Shown here piece after piece: positions 47,751-60,700 of a DNA stretch of 64,000 nucleotides. Origin of the DNA: Protonemura montana (lineage: Eukaryota > Arthropoda > Insecta > Plecoptera > Nemouridae); contig OX387606.1 in the NCBI GenBank assembly GCA_947568835.1, forward strand, positions 12,896,001-12,960,000. Direction: 5' to 3'. The notes below the pieces were generated by a model that did not search any database, was not told the DNA's origin, and saw only the letters and a list, made by a program, of their open reading frames with translations. Both the position numbers and the translations under genes were made by a program. The first letter of the stretch is position 1. The number at the start of each line of letters is the position of its first letter.

Positions 47751-50700
47751 GACAGGCAGTTTCATCACTCATGGAGACGTAAATCATCGATCCTCTAGTT
47801 TTTGAGCAAGGGTGCTAGAAAATTCTTCGACCGCAAGTTTACATTTCAAGCTGAATCTAGTTTTTTTGCGGCTAGCTTCTTGCTAGCGTATGCATTGTTA
47901 AATTTGCTTGCCTGGATGTGCTGTCTGCAGCTGTGAGGATAAAGTGGCCACGTCTCGACTTCGGATCTTTCTTCAGCTGAGTCTGTTCTCTGTAAAATGT
48001 GATGCTAGAAAGAAAACGTATTCTTGGCAATTGCTAAGGGTGCTGTAGAGCTGCTTTGTTCCCTTTAGTGTGAAAGTGTATCTAAGTCAGTCATGATATC
48101 TCTGTTAGAGATACTTCCTTACACACTTCAATATTGTGTTTTACAAATGGTAACCATGAAATTGTTTCTGTTTCAGCTCATTTCGAAACAGAATATATGA
48201 TAACGGGAAACCCAATTTTCTATACTATTTCATTTTAACGATAATTTAATAATAACGGCTTTGTTTTAGGCCATAGAACTGAATTACCAACGGAATCCTG
48301 CATAACACCACTAGCACATGTATATACATTTACTATGTATATAAATTGCCAACTTTACATTGGTACAATTTCAGCTAATTTAGCACATGTTGGTTAGTGG
48401 TCCACTGCTTGTAATTAGAGAGTAATCCTAAAGCAAACACGCTAACGAAATATGTCAACGAAACTCTGGCAACGGCTTGCTCCTAAAACTCGGCGCCTCC
48501 ACTCGCAATTGCTGCTTCTAATATTTCACGCGATAATTACAGAACAATTTTCCACCATTAGCAACGCAAATACGTGCAAAAATGTATAGCAGTGCCGCAA
48601 GCCGTTACGAAACCAACACACGATTAACTTTGAGTAATGTCCTTTTGGCTCTAGTTTCGCTAAATTTTCGACTAAAATCGCGTATAGACGATGTTTCGCC
48701 ATGTAGCGTTCGGTTGTTTGTAGCCATTTTGTTTCTTTTGTTTAACCTCTTCACGTAATACACTCGGCAAACACGGGTTGACCCATGTTTTACATCGGAC
48801 CGACATAAAGAAGTTCGAGTAGGAGGACTTAGCCGTGGAATAATTTAACACGATAAAGTACAAAAGAAGCTCAACATAGTGTGTATAACTATGCGGGAGA
48901 TGGGTCTTGCAGATAAACTAATAAGTTATACTGGTGTGTGCAATGTATCTAGATACGTTTTGCTCCTACACATGGGCTAGTGGGATGAATTAACCGATTT
49001 TGCTTTGCGATAAATAATTTGACATTGCGTTTCGCAGTGAATTTCTTTTTAAGTCATGTTCTCTACAATCTTATTGAAGATGATGCCAAAAAGAGTCACC
49101 CAAAGTCTGTTGCTTGGTTTCTTGTCTTTTCCATATCGAGAAATGACTCCCTATTCCGATTGGCTAATTCCGTTGGGAACGTTCGGGTCGAGCCAGTTTG
49201 AAATATTTTCCTGCGAAAAATTCGCAGAGTGATGAGCCATTTCTACGTACAGGCTAAAATAGCAGCTAATCGGCTTTTAACAGTATACGGGTCATTACCG
49301 AAATGAGTTCGTTCATGTTGATGATGAAGCCCACCAATCTATTTCGAGATTTTTGTGAGAAAAAACAGCACCACCCCACATAATGTGTCGTGATCCTCCG
49401 CACAAGCTATGCAGTGTAATGAAGATTAATTTTGGCAGTTGTTCGTTAATTTGTTACCTACCTAGAGGACCAGATACTAAATAGACTTTATTTCCATATT
49501 TTATTTTTTCTCTCGACTCTTTTTAACATGTTCCAAAAGTCGAGGCATTCCATCTGGTCTGGACTTTATCCTACATATCTACAACGGGTGAGTTGTTATG
49601 AACTATACATTACGAGCGTCTATAAAGACAGAAATAATTTTTTACAAGAAACTGCTGTTCGCCTGCTAACTTACTCCCTGCCAGTCGATGTAAGCACCCA
49701 TGCAGTCCTGTGATCTAATTAGTTTTAAGTAAACACACCCCAAGTTCTGCTTTTCAATACCAACTTCAGACAGAAAAAAAAATCATCGTTTTCTACCCAC
49801 AATTCCAACGTAAACCTTCGTAACCGACCAATTAAAACTGGTCTAACCCCAATAAAAAAAACTAAACCATTACATCTTACTGACACCATATAAAATGGAT
49901 GCTTTGTATTTATTTAGACCTTTTATAAAAATAAGTGGGTAAAAACAGTGTGGAAACTTGTTGAAGCCAGCAACGATTAATCTATCCCGCGAGTTGCGGA
50001 TTCAGAGAGGATCCCGATGGCGGATGGATCCCGATGGTTTCAAAAGTCAGCTAGCGAGTCTTGAATTGACATCTAATTAATTGCATTCATTTCACGGAAG
50101 AGCAGAGATCAGTTTAGATTACATTTTGGTCTACCGAACAAAATAAAATCATCCTATGTACGACGCCCAGACAACGGCAACCATCACATTACATTTTTTT
50201 TTTTTATAAAAATGTGTCGGATATAATTCCATAAAAATAAAAATACCAATAGGCGCGTTGAAAAGACGACTGGCATGAATGTAGAATGAGCAAACGGATA
50301 TTCTTCCATAGTGATTATCGACGTGTCTATAATATAATTATCACATAGCAGACAACGAAATTGTACGTGAATTACAATAATTATGATTTGTGCATCGCGA
50401 CATCGTCACGGTCGTCGTCCGCATTATGTCATTTCGGTATTTAAAGCGGACATGTGCGAGAGCTGGCTTGCGTCATGCGTTTGCGTGCATACCGGACGAC
50501 AGAGCGCGCGGCATTGGCTTCGATTATTTCTGGTCCAGTGATCACCGTACTGGCAGATCGACTGGCTGTCAATTCCAGGTGACACTACCTCTGGCGCACT
50601 CTGCGCCACTCAGTGTGCAGACCATTTCAACTGGAAAATAGAAAATGAGAAGAGAGGGATGGACTACATTAGAAAGAAACGCTGCGTTTTCGTTGTCGCT

Positions 50701-51229
50701 TTTTTTTTTATAAGAGGAAGTCTATTTCATTTAAACTTTTGTTTGGTTATGTCTGACAAGATGTTTGAAAATGATTAGCTCAATGGAATTCAATGGCTGT
50801 CAATGGCAAAAAAAGATGTATAAAGAAAAGTGCTTTCATGTTATTGGCATAATTTTAATCGCTCGCTGTGTCCTGTTAGCTGGTCAATAATCCTAAAAAC
50901 ACGATTTTGAGAGCAATCGATGAAGTGAAATCTTCTTGCGTGTAAAACATGCCATCTCTAGTGTTTGTTGCCGACAAAGACGATCGACGGACTACATTTT
51001 GATATGGCGTGTTGATTCTGAATCATTGTAAAGTGACTGCGGCTTATCAACCAAATCACTCAGCTTGGCAAACATCAAGCGATATTGATAAAAACGCAAA
51101 GATTTCCGCCTATTGTAAAAGTGCATGTTATCGATGAAAGACCGGCGTCTGTGCGAGGCGAGACGCCAGACGAATACTAAAAATGACTCAAGAATAATGA
51201 GAAGTCTTAAAAAAAAATGGGTTAGGTCA
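47751..51229. other. Non-coding stretch
   Basis: No supported gene. The CpG-richer patch at about 50390-50640 has a plus-strand frame without domains and could be regulatory. Confidence 0.35.
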
Positions 51230-51430
51230 AATTGCCGACCAAGCCCGTTCATGCCTCCGAAAGGAACCGTGTCCTTGTAGACACGGCCTAAGCAAAAATA
51301 AGAAATCGAAAGTATATTCGTTTGCGTGCGCGATTTTGGCCGATACCCTAGCCACAAGACCCCGGAGGCAGAACCCCGCCCGGGGCAATATAACGTGGTA
51401 AAATACAGGCTTACATCATCATCATCAGGG
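51230..51430. repeat. GC-rich dispersed-repeat-like segment
   Basis: Read on the minus strand it contains a GC hairpin-prone run (CCCCGGGCGGGG ... CTCCGGGG) and CTTGTGGCTAGGGTATCGGC, then TACAAGGACACGGTTCC. It stands out in composition from the AT-rich flanks and has a CATCATCATCATCA run at its edge (51416-51429), as retroposed repeats often do. The minus-strand frame 50992-51357 begins inside it and is probably incidental. Confidence 0.35.
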
Positions 51431-54400
51431 TAGAGCAGCCACCGGGATCAGGAAACCGTAGGCGTGGCCGAAACCTCTTCTTTTCATTATCTTCTTTTGA
51501 TAACATACCCAGGTCATGGATTCTTTGTTACACTTCCTTGCCGCGCGTTCTTTTCATGAGCAAGAAAACCGTTTCATTTTCTTCAACTCGTTTGGCAGCG
51601 ATCTTCAAAGACAATGTTGTTTGAGATGGGGGAATCCAGCGATGCGGGAGACATTTTGATAAGATTTCTCCGAGTGACCGGGGGCTATTTTGAGGGTCAG
51701 GAACTCTTTCTAAGATGTAAATATCTTCTATATACGTCAGATATTACCGCAATAACAATGCACCGCGTTCCGGAAAAGCCGGCAAAATGTTTACTCCCAA
51801 TCTTCGTTCATGTTTTCCCCGAATGCGTTGAATATGATTATGACAGTACAAGGGATGCGTGCAATAGGGGATGCAAAATGGGAATGAGGACATGGGAAAG
51901 GAACGCGGGAGACCAATTATGTCATAAATTTCGAAACTACGTTTATGCTCGGCAATGTAGGCCTCCTTAAAATAATGCTTGATATTGCTTTCAACAAATC
52001 CCCAAGATCTTGGGAGAAAATGACTTGAGACCAATAAAACTGTCCTCGTACGGTTGAAATTTTCCGATTTCTAAAGGAAAGGTCTCAATTCTCAAGGCTC
52101 GAATGGTTTTGTTTGGGTACAGACCCATTGTCCATATGTGTGTAAATCTAAGCAATTGTTGCAAAACAGTGCGCTAGCAACAATAGTCGTGAAAAACAAC
52201 CCCACTGCGAACCGAATTTGTAGAAAACCAGCAAACCCCCAAACACGAAACAGGATTTCTTTTATTCCAACGATATCCTCGATTTATTATTGATAGGTTT
52301 CACGAGAACATTTCTTCTGACACTTTCGATCTTCTCTGATATTACCCCCATTTACTTTTATTCCCACAATATAGAAACATATTGCAGCAGTCAGATCATC
52401 GAGTTTGTATGAATGAGTGTTAACATCTTTTTAGATTGAATTTCGGTAGAAAATCTGTTTTCATTTTGCAGTACTTGCATCAATGCCCAAAGAAAAGTGT
52501 GAACAGTATCTAGTGGGTGATATGAACCAATAACCGTTGGTAGGCGCCATAAAAGTGCATGCTGCCTGTGTGTTTTGGTGTGATGCCTGATAGCGAATGT
52601 TTGGATAATGTATCCAGCCAGTAAAACCTCAACTAGGCCGAATTTGAGGGCGGATGATCAAAATGCTATCGCCAAAGTGCAAGAATTCACAATCAATAAC
52701 GTAAGGAATATTTGACTGAAAAAAAAATGGATATCACACGCGTGTGGTTCGGAGTATGTTGAAAACGAGCACCAATTTGGGTTTACAATTAACTTTAGAA
52801 TTTAAATTAAGTCAAATTGAGCTGGACATTGGTTGAATAGGTTTATACAGATATTCCATCTCTCCACAATGTTTACGAATGTAAATTAATTCCACTGGTT
52901 TCAATAACACTGTTGAATAATGAACACCTTAGCGAGGCTGGAGCCTTTGGATATGATAACTAATCAATTAGTTAGTTTCAAATGAAACGTGAGCCACTCG
53001 AAGGAGCAGGGTAGCATGTCTGAATTATGAATAATAAGGTTCGCTCGATGAGCTCGAATCTCCAGTTCCACCCGACTTCCAAGTGATCATCATCCCCTAG
53101 GAATCAATTATGCCTCTCCAATATTCCATATATACACACTCATTGCACGTAGGATTCACCCTATAAATATCATAATGGCGGTCTTCGAGGCTAAACATCT
53201 GTTTGTTGTCTATCTTCGGTCTTTCCAAAATGTGTTGAGCTTTAGATACGGACTTCTTTTATAGAATAGATTCTAGGATACACCATAAATAAATCCCTTT
53301 CTACGCTAGAACCCACATTAAACCATGGCATTCGTTTGGTTAGAAGGCAGTAAAAAGTTTACCCCAAATTCTATCCACCGTATTGCTCCACTAGTTTGCT
53401 CTCCTATTTTACACTCTTAGTACTTAGGTAATAAACGGTGATCCCCCCGTCATTTGTTTGATCAATAAATGTACAAGGGCAGAGAAATGTACAAGGGCAG
53501 AGAAATGTACCCTAGGTTGATGTTTCATTGCTTTTTCTGAAAGCGAGTGAAACTGAAGCTTGAACATGATGCCCAACCTCGGTATCGTCATTCTAACAAT
53601 TCTGTATTTTGTATGATAAAAACCTAGCTCTACACATTTCCTCTTTGCAAACACTTTGACGAAAAGTTCTCCCGTTTTTTGCCCCTGCATGCATGTATAG
53701 TTCAAACAAGTGTGAGTTCCATTCCGTGCCATTCACATATTGGTCCGCTATTTCAGTATTGGTTTTCAGTTTCCATCGGTCTCGAAGGCTTTGTGCACGC
53801 TGCTGGTCTTGTCCACGGGCAGCCTTCCTGTTTCCGGTCAGATCATCTCAGCTGTTTGGCACACTCGGGACTGATTGAGAACAAACACGACGAAGATGTC
53901 CCTACTGCTGCCGCTGCTACTATCTAAGCAAATAAAACAAAATAGAAAGAGTTTGACCATCCACGGTTCTGACACATTTTGCGAAATTCATTCGGATTTT
54001 TTACCCAAGTTTTAGACAAGTTTTAGACAAGTGTCTTGGTATTTTCTGAAACCATGACACATTCCCAGATAAAATAAGAAGTACAATGCAGCCACTACTC
54101 TATCTTGCCATTGTGTGCTTTATCACTGTGCCCATTTTACCAGACTCTGCAGTTTGCTGTTATTATTTTAAAATTTAGACAATAATGACGCATGGGTAAC
54201 GTGCTGTATAGATGCTGAACTATCGCCGGGTGTCGTTGATTGTTTCAAGTCGCGTTGGGTGTCAAAGAAAGTTTCATACAACCACTCAGAAACCAGCAAG
54301 AACAGTTTAATCCTGCATACAACACAATAGTGACACTTTAGTAAGCCTGCGGTACATACACTTTGACACACCCATCCCTTCATAATAATATATCTTCAGT

Positions 54401-55599
54401 TGAGAGTGGGGCGAAGCCCACGTCAAATTTAGAACGTCTTATAAGTTACCAGGTGAGTGAATTTAAAAACGTTTTATATGGTGGATCGATTGGCATAAAT
54501 ATTTTCCAATTAAGTTACGTATAATATGAACAAAAATCCCGCTTTTTTTGGCAATCAGTACGTTTTCGTGAGCTAATTTTCTTTTCGATGATGATTCTCA
54601 GACTTTAATCTTTATAGTACGAGACTAATCAGATTCTCACACAACTGTCATACGAATTAATACTTTTCGACATGCTTATGGAACTCTATCTTGTTGATTA
54701 TCGTCGATAAAGTTCGCCATCTCATTAGCGAGCAACTCTGATTGGTTAAAACGTGAAACTTTTGACTTATACACTTGCTGTTAGAAGCGTAAAAGCTAAC
54801 AGATCGACGAGAGGGCGTTATCGTTGAGAGTTTGTTCGCCAAAAGTTTGTCTCTTCGCTTTTTACTAATTCCATCTCCTCATTTGCAGCCTCCGATGACA
54901 GGATTTTGCATCACTTTCAACTTGGCAAATAAATCTGCGCTGTAGATGCCGTCCAACTTTGCATCATTTCCAGCTTCAACGCTCGTACTTTTAGTCGCGC
55001 GTCAGCCTTTTATTAATTATTTTTCAATCCCCTTTCAACACACTCTGCCATTCGAGCCACCCCCAAGTTTCAACCCAAGTTCCAACCCCCAAAACCCCCA
55101 AAACTCCCGCCAGCGCATCTGACTATCCAAGATCCGATTATCATACAATTCAATTTCACTTATTATTAAATCAATTCAGCCAAGTGAACCGACAAGAATC
55201 AATTCTAAGCAGAAATATCTCGCAGGGAAATATAATGCTTTGGAGCGTATTGCCTCGGGACAACAGCAAAATACTGTGGCTTAGGGTTTCAATTTGTGTT
55301 CAATTCGTTAGGGTTCAATTTAACCCCCGAAAAGTGCCAGCCCGGTTGTATTTATATACTGCATCCATACTCTATGCGGGACTCATATTGCTGTTACTGG
55401 TTGGAATTATTGATGTACATCAAGTTCACTTTTGATGTAAAACTACCCCACAGTATTGATTTTGGAAAGTCATTCATTGATCATTATCAAGTAACGTACA
55501 AATTTATTGTGATGGTACTCGACATTTTGCAGTAAATAGTGATTGGCAACAAGAATTTGATAAACCTACCACAAAATCATCGAATAAGGATAAACAGCC
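51431..55599. other. Non-coding stretch
   Basis: No supported gene. The plus frame 51614-51970 is cysteine-containing but has no domain and is overlapped by a minus frame. The 18-bp tandem repeat is listed separately, and a 12-bp direct repeat (AAGTTTTAGACA) lies near 54008-54032. Confidence 0.35.
53469..53510. repeat. 18-bp tandem repeat, about 2.4 units
   Basis: AATGTACAAGGGCAGAGA occurs twice in succession, followed by a partial unit. Confidence 0.85.
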
Positions 55600-56185
55600 T
55601 TGCTACGGATCACGTATGTTATTTGACCGGATAGTAGATCGCCGGCAGGTTTCGACAATCGTCTGTGTTCGCGTCGGCACCGGGGTTAGCCGAAGCGTGG
55701 ACTGAGACCCTCGCGTGCCGTGTAACTCCAACTGAACGCCAGTCAAACGCCGACAGGTCCAGCGTTGAAGCTGTGACCGCCTCCCAAGCTCGACACGGGC
55801 TTTGACACACGTAAAACTAGACGCGTGAATCGCACAAACGTAAAACAATTATGTGAAACTATTTATTCGAATCGACGTGTCGCGAGTGTGGTGCTTTCGA
55901 TATGTGTCTGCCATTTTGGCAGTGTGACCGTTATTTTTAAAGTGCGGTGTGTTCTTTTTTTTATTTGGCAGTGTTGTGGCAACAAACATGACCAGGAATA
56001 CCGTGCGGAGAGTTTTATTAGGCTTTTTATAGGGATACCGACTGAGAAGTATATGGATGTTGTTTGACGGTTTTTTTTTTCTGTTTTTCTAATGATATTA
56101 TGTGAATGTGTGCAAGTGTTTTTGTGATATTCGTCGATTGCAACACAGCGTCCGTCGGCGCGACGCTTTCTGTGGCACACACGAC
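55600..56185 (+). promoter_or_regulatory. CpG-rich promoter and 5' UTR region of the plus-strand signal-peptide gene
   Basis: Composition shifts to CpG-rich from about 55610, directly upstream of the ATG at 56186. Several upstream ATGs with short frames lie in the last 200 bp, so the leader may carry uORFs. No clear TATA box was seen. Minus-strand frames such as 55863-56225 are shadows of this composition. Confidence 0.45.
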
Positions 56186-56279
56186 ATGACAATGGATTAT
56201 TACAGATCGCCGCTCGCCAAGCCAATGGGATTACTTTTGCTGTCTGTCATATTAGTTCAGTTGACAACACCTGGACACT
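56186..56279 (+). CDS. First coding exon of a secreted or cell-surface protein (signal peptide), rest of gene not found
   Basis: The exon reads MTMDYYRSPLAKPMG followed by a hydrophobic core (LLLLSVILVQLTTPGH), a classic signal peptide. It ends at a consensus donor (GGACACT then GTGAGT at 56280) in phase 1. A signal-peptide exon ending in phase 1 with a long first intron is common in insect immunoglobulin-superfamily, LRR and other extracellular receptor genes. That class assignment is inference, since no ectodomain exon was recognised before the right edge. Two ATGs (56186 and 56192) lie in frame, and the second has a purine at -3. The CpG-rich leader upstream supports a real gene start. Confidence 0.6.
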
Positions 56280-57539
56280 GTGAGTACAATTAATTTTAAA
56301 AAGTGCAAATTCATGTCATGCTTGGACTCCAGGGAAAATTCAAAGCAAAAAACTCTTCTCCCTGTATGTTGATTAGATCTATTATTATATAAGGGTTACA
56401 AACTCTTCATTTCCATGCGCGTAGTGGATCACTGTTATGTGCTAAACTTTTTTAGTATTCCATCTCTTTTGTTTAGAATTTAACAAAATAATAATACCAT
56501 CGTAAAGGATTAGTTGCTTGCTGTAGGTAAGTTTTATAGGTCAGAAAATAATTGATATGACTCTTGAAATACTTTACCAGTACACAAGCTTAGCTCGAAG
56601 ACTCAATTTTATAATCACAGGGACTAAATTCAATGTTTAATGTTACGAAATATGATCTCTATGTTAAGCAGGGTAACTGCTCGAATTATTCAATGTAGTT
56701 CAATTTAAAGTACGATTCTCTATGGCGCCTGGAATCTAAATCCAAACTATTAAAAAAAAGGCATCATGAAGTTGCATTTAATAACAACTTATGATAGGTT
56801 AAACGTTTGATTTATTGCTTGATATTACTGAATGGTTAGTATCTTCACCTGTCCAGAGGTTAACAATAGCCCAGCGATACAATACCTAGTTGTCTGCCAT
56901 CGGAAGATCGTAAAGCTATCAGACTTTTCGGTCCATTATACTCTTTGATGTAAGGAAAACGTCACGTGTCGATTACAAATTCTTATTGCCTGCCGGTGTG
57001 ACCGGTAACTCGGTATATGTACTTACCAAACAGCAATATTGCTGCTATCGATATTGGTAAAATATTACCTAGACTCTAAACAACGAACACATTTTATGAT
57101 TTCTTTTACATCGTCAACTCACCATCTAGTAACGTCAGGTAGCTCAAAAATGCTATGCTTCTCAAACATTTATTTGCAGAAATATAAATGATTCACTGCG
57201 TGGGTCACTCTTTCAGTGTAATTATTAACATTTGGTAGCTTGGCATAAACATCCGCAGACAGGGACAGGATTACACGAGTAACGACATTACTCATGAGTG
57301 CACAGGCACATGCATGCACTTTGCAGAGTGCATCCTTTTTCACACACACAACACACACATGCTTGTAGTTCCACGTCGGCCGACTCATCGGCCGAAGTAG
57401 TAAACATAAACACATGGCCTGGAATGAATGGAATTGTCAGCCGTTGGTAACTCATTTAATGACTATAGTAGCAATGCTCGTGGTTGTACTCATCAACGAA
57501 GTAATCACATTTGTATGAATGCAAAGATTTTGCCGGGCG
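56280..57539. other. Probable first intron of the plus-strand signal-peptide gene
   Basis: Begins at the GTGAGT donor. AT-rich, with no exon recognised. The minus-strand frame 57170-57415 overlaps a CA-rich patch and is probably random. Confidence 0.4.
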
Positions 57540-57698
57540 TTAGTCGGTTTCTTCTTCGTCCTCTTCTCTGATATCTGATAAGGGATGTTCCATGTTTTCG
57601 ATCCACATTCTTATATATGTAGCGTAGGCAGCCATTGATAAGAATGTAATGTCGACCAAAAATAGTGCGAGAACTTCTATTTCTACGTCGATCATCAT
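57540..57698 (-). CDS. Candidate membrane micropeptide, 52 aa, antisense within the first intron of the plus-strand gene
   Basis: An ATG at 57698 with a purine at -3 opens MMIDVEIEVLALFLVDITFL. A hydrophobic span covers about residues 9-29, then comes a basic turn (YIRMW) and a strongly acidic C-terminus (SDIREEDEEETD), and then the stop. One transmembrane helix with an acidic tail is a typical layout for a conserved small integral membrane protein. The frame extends upstream without an ATG to a GTG at 57749. A consensus minus-strand donor (GACCG then GTGAGT near 58069) lies upstream and could end a non-coding first exon. No family is recognised. Confidence 0.4.
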   Translation of the reverse strand: MMIDVEIEVLALFLVDITFLSMAAYATYIRMWIENMEHPLSDIREEDEEETD

Positions 57699-57749
57699 GT
57701 CAAATTTCAAATTTAGGGCGCCAACCAATGCAAAGCATGATCTTCTCAC

Positions 57750-60700
57750 GCATTAATAAATTTATTCAATTGCAATTTCGGTTTCCAACGAAATTTCTAC
57801 AAATTTCCGATATAACAATTGTCTCGACCGTCATATTGTAAAAGAAATAACATTAACAGTTAAGCTACCTACGTTCGTAATCGATTTTGTCCATATTTGT
57901 AAAGTGAAATTTCGAAGCGCGCGATGACTCGAAATCGATTCTACAATTGTTTTCATCTAATTTGAGAAGCAACCTTTAATGGCATCCCGCGCGTGCAATT
58001 TTGCCCAATTGCGGCTGAGATTACCGCGCGAACATGACCCGACTCAAATACAAAATTAATATTTCCACTCACCGGTCACACACTTTCCGTTAAAAGAGTG
58101 TTCAGAAAATTTGGTGAAAATCACCAACCAATCGCACACGCAGCTGGACAAATCGTCTGCGAACACATCGCACGAAAATTAATTGTGTTACGACGTTTCG
58201 TGCCCAGCTATTACACTAGCGGTTAGAAGAAATTCACGACTGGACGTCTTAAATGATAAAATCCACGTTTTCCACCAGCATTAGTTTTGTGGCATCGTGG
58301 ATATGGTAATGACGTAAGCGGCAAACTAGTGGCAGCAGGTATTGAAGTAGAATGCATGCTTGATTCATCTTACCTTATAAAGTACGTGTTTCCTGGACTG
58401 ACCGCAGCTAACGCAGCCGGGTCACTGAACAAAGTATCCATGGGATGCGGTAGCACAGAGGTCCATCACAACCAAAACATTCACACCGGTCTTAACGGCG
58501 AAGATATCCAGAAAATTTCTAAGCACTCATAAACATTCAGAATTATAAGAGAAAATTCCGTTCAGTTGTCATTATTTTAATTAGTAAATCAGATCATGCT
58601 CGCATAACAGCATATTCCATTTGCGATTACCGTTCTCAAAAAATCTTGTTGATTTTGCTTTGTCATGTTTACTAGGTGCTCGGACCCTTGAGAGATTTTC
58701 ATCTCATCGTGGCTCTTATTAAATGGGAGGTACTAAAAGCAGTAGCTATTTGAGACTCAGTGGAGACCGCAAGGAATCCCACCTTACGACCATTATTAAT
58801 AATTACACTAAAAATGATTAGAATGCTGGCTGCTGCAGCGCTACACACACCGGCAACTTACACTTATTTGACAGCGAGAGCCTTGCATTATCATTACAGT
58901 CAAGAGTGCAGGAAGGTGGCCAATGTAATGATCATGTTACGAGATATGTTACCTTCAAATTATACGGTAGATATTAAAAAGGATGAAATAAAATACCGAT
59001 ATTCGATATAGCAATAAGATAAAAGATGCACATTGTTCTATCTTTGGCACCTCTATGCCAACATATGAAATCTGATACCCTGGTACCCCGATCTTCGCCT
59101 GTCGCGGGTGTTGCTCTCACCCATTGAGCTCTTTGGACACACGATTTTTGAGAGAATTGTAGTGTATTTGATGAGATTGACGGATCTCCAAGGAGTGTAG
59201 TGTTTCTAATAATAATCTATGCCAACATATTTGTCAATCGTTTTGCCGAGTAACTGGAATTTCATTCTTCTTTTTTACTCATTGTGATATTTACATAAAA
59301 TTTTCTCCTAAAGAAGGTGTATACTATATTTTCCAAATCTAAACCTTTAACGGGTCTCCTTGGTCTTTGGCACAGTAAAGGTCAGACCAGACGTTGAATC
59401 TTAATGATGACTAGCTGTAGATGGGTCAAATGTTAATGCACGAAAGATGTCCCTTACGATAGCACCATTGACAATAATGCGACTTGTCAAAAGCGGAAAG
59501 CATAGCGCCAGGTGACAAAATATGTGTGCAACCATGGCAGCATGGATCTTGTTTTCAACTCGCTACCAGACGAGTAGGAAATCTACTAAACATTGTCCTA
59601 CATTGCGACTAGGTCCACCTCTAGCAGATGTTCGTATTGATAGGATCGATATTAAATCAATTTGGCGCTAGATCGTGCAAAAAGCATTTTGATTATACGG
59701 TCTTAATGCCCACGTGTAAGGCATGGGCAAACATGGTCCGAAAGATTCGTATCAATTACTTATCCATGCGCTTCAAAGTTGTAGAGTCATCATAATTATT
59801 TTAACAACTTCCATGCGATCTTCTGGGTCTAATCAGGTATGGGAGTAGTCTACATTCCAGCTACCTTCTTACCTTGTAGCTTTTGTTATTTTCGCAGCTT
59901 TATCTGGTGTGGCATTACAGAAAATAAGAACAGTTTATGAAATTACATGTTGACCGGCTTAATGCTGTAGTTGAATGATGTTGGTGGACCATTCTGGCTT
60001 GAAAATATTAATTGGAATAATTTTATATATATGGGAGGGCTACGATGAAAAGGTGGATAGATAGATGGTATCAGAATTATTAATACTTGGCACAAATATA
60101 ATTGACAATGACAAACCTTTCGTACGCAGCGAGACGATAGCCAAATGGGAATGTGATTTATATTCAGTTACAGTTTACAACGTTCAAAAGTGAATGACAT
60201 TGGAGATGTATTTTCGAAACGAAATTTATGTTCATATCCACTCAATTTCTAACATTATTTTAATTTATACTTGTGTAAATGGAGAAGTTGTGTTCAAAAT
60301 CAATTACACTTTCAGCTTGGCATCAAAAATAAAATACATCACTAGTGAACCGCTTCGAATTCTTGTATGTGACAAATCCTGCTGCACGTTTTCGGAGGCC
60401 GCGGAGTGAAATTCCACCCCAAGACGTAGCGAGTGCTATTGAAAAGGGAAGGGAGACTCGATTCTAAATTATTACCAGTCAGGAAAAGCTTTCAAAAAAC
60501 GCGACCGAAGTATAGAGGCGTAATCACCACGGCTCTGAATGAAAGTATCATATACACACCCTGGCATGAATTAACAGTCAACAGACGGTTTTTCGTCGCG
60601 TGATCGTGCCTTTCAATGTGCACCGAGGAACACCTACTTTATTTAAGAAATATATAGGATTGCATGGTCTATAGGGCTGAACATTTTCCTCAAGTGCCTG

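Noticed and set aside
50992..51357. 121-codon minus-strand frame
   Set aside because: Begins inside a repeat-like GC-rich segment, and its translation has no recognisable features.
51614..51970. 118-codon plus-strand frame with several cysteines
   Set aside because: No signal peptide, irregular cysteine spacing and an overlapping minus-strand frame. Probably chance.
55863..56225. 120-codon minus-strand frame
   Set aside because: Lies antisense to the CpG-rich leader and signal-peptide exon of the plus-strand gene and has no domain.
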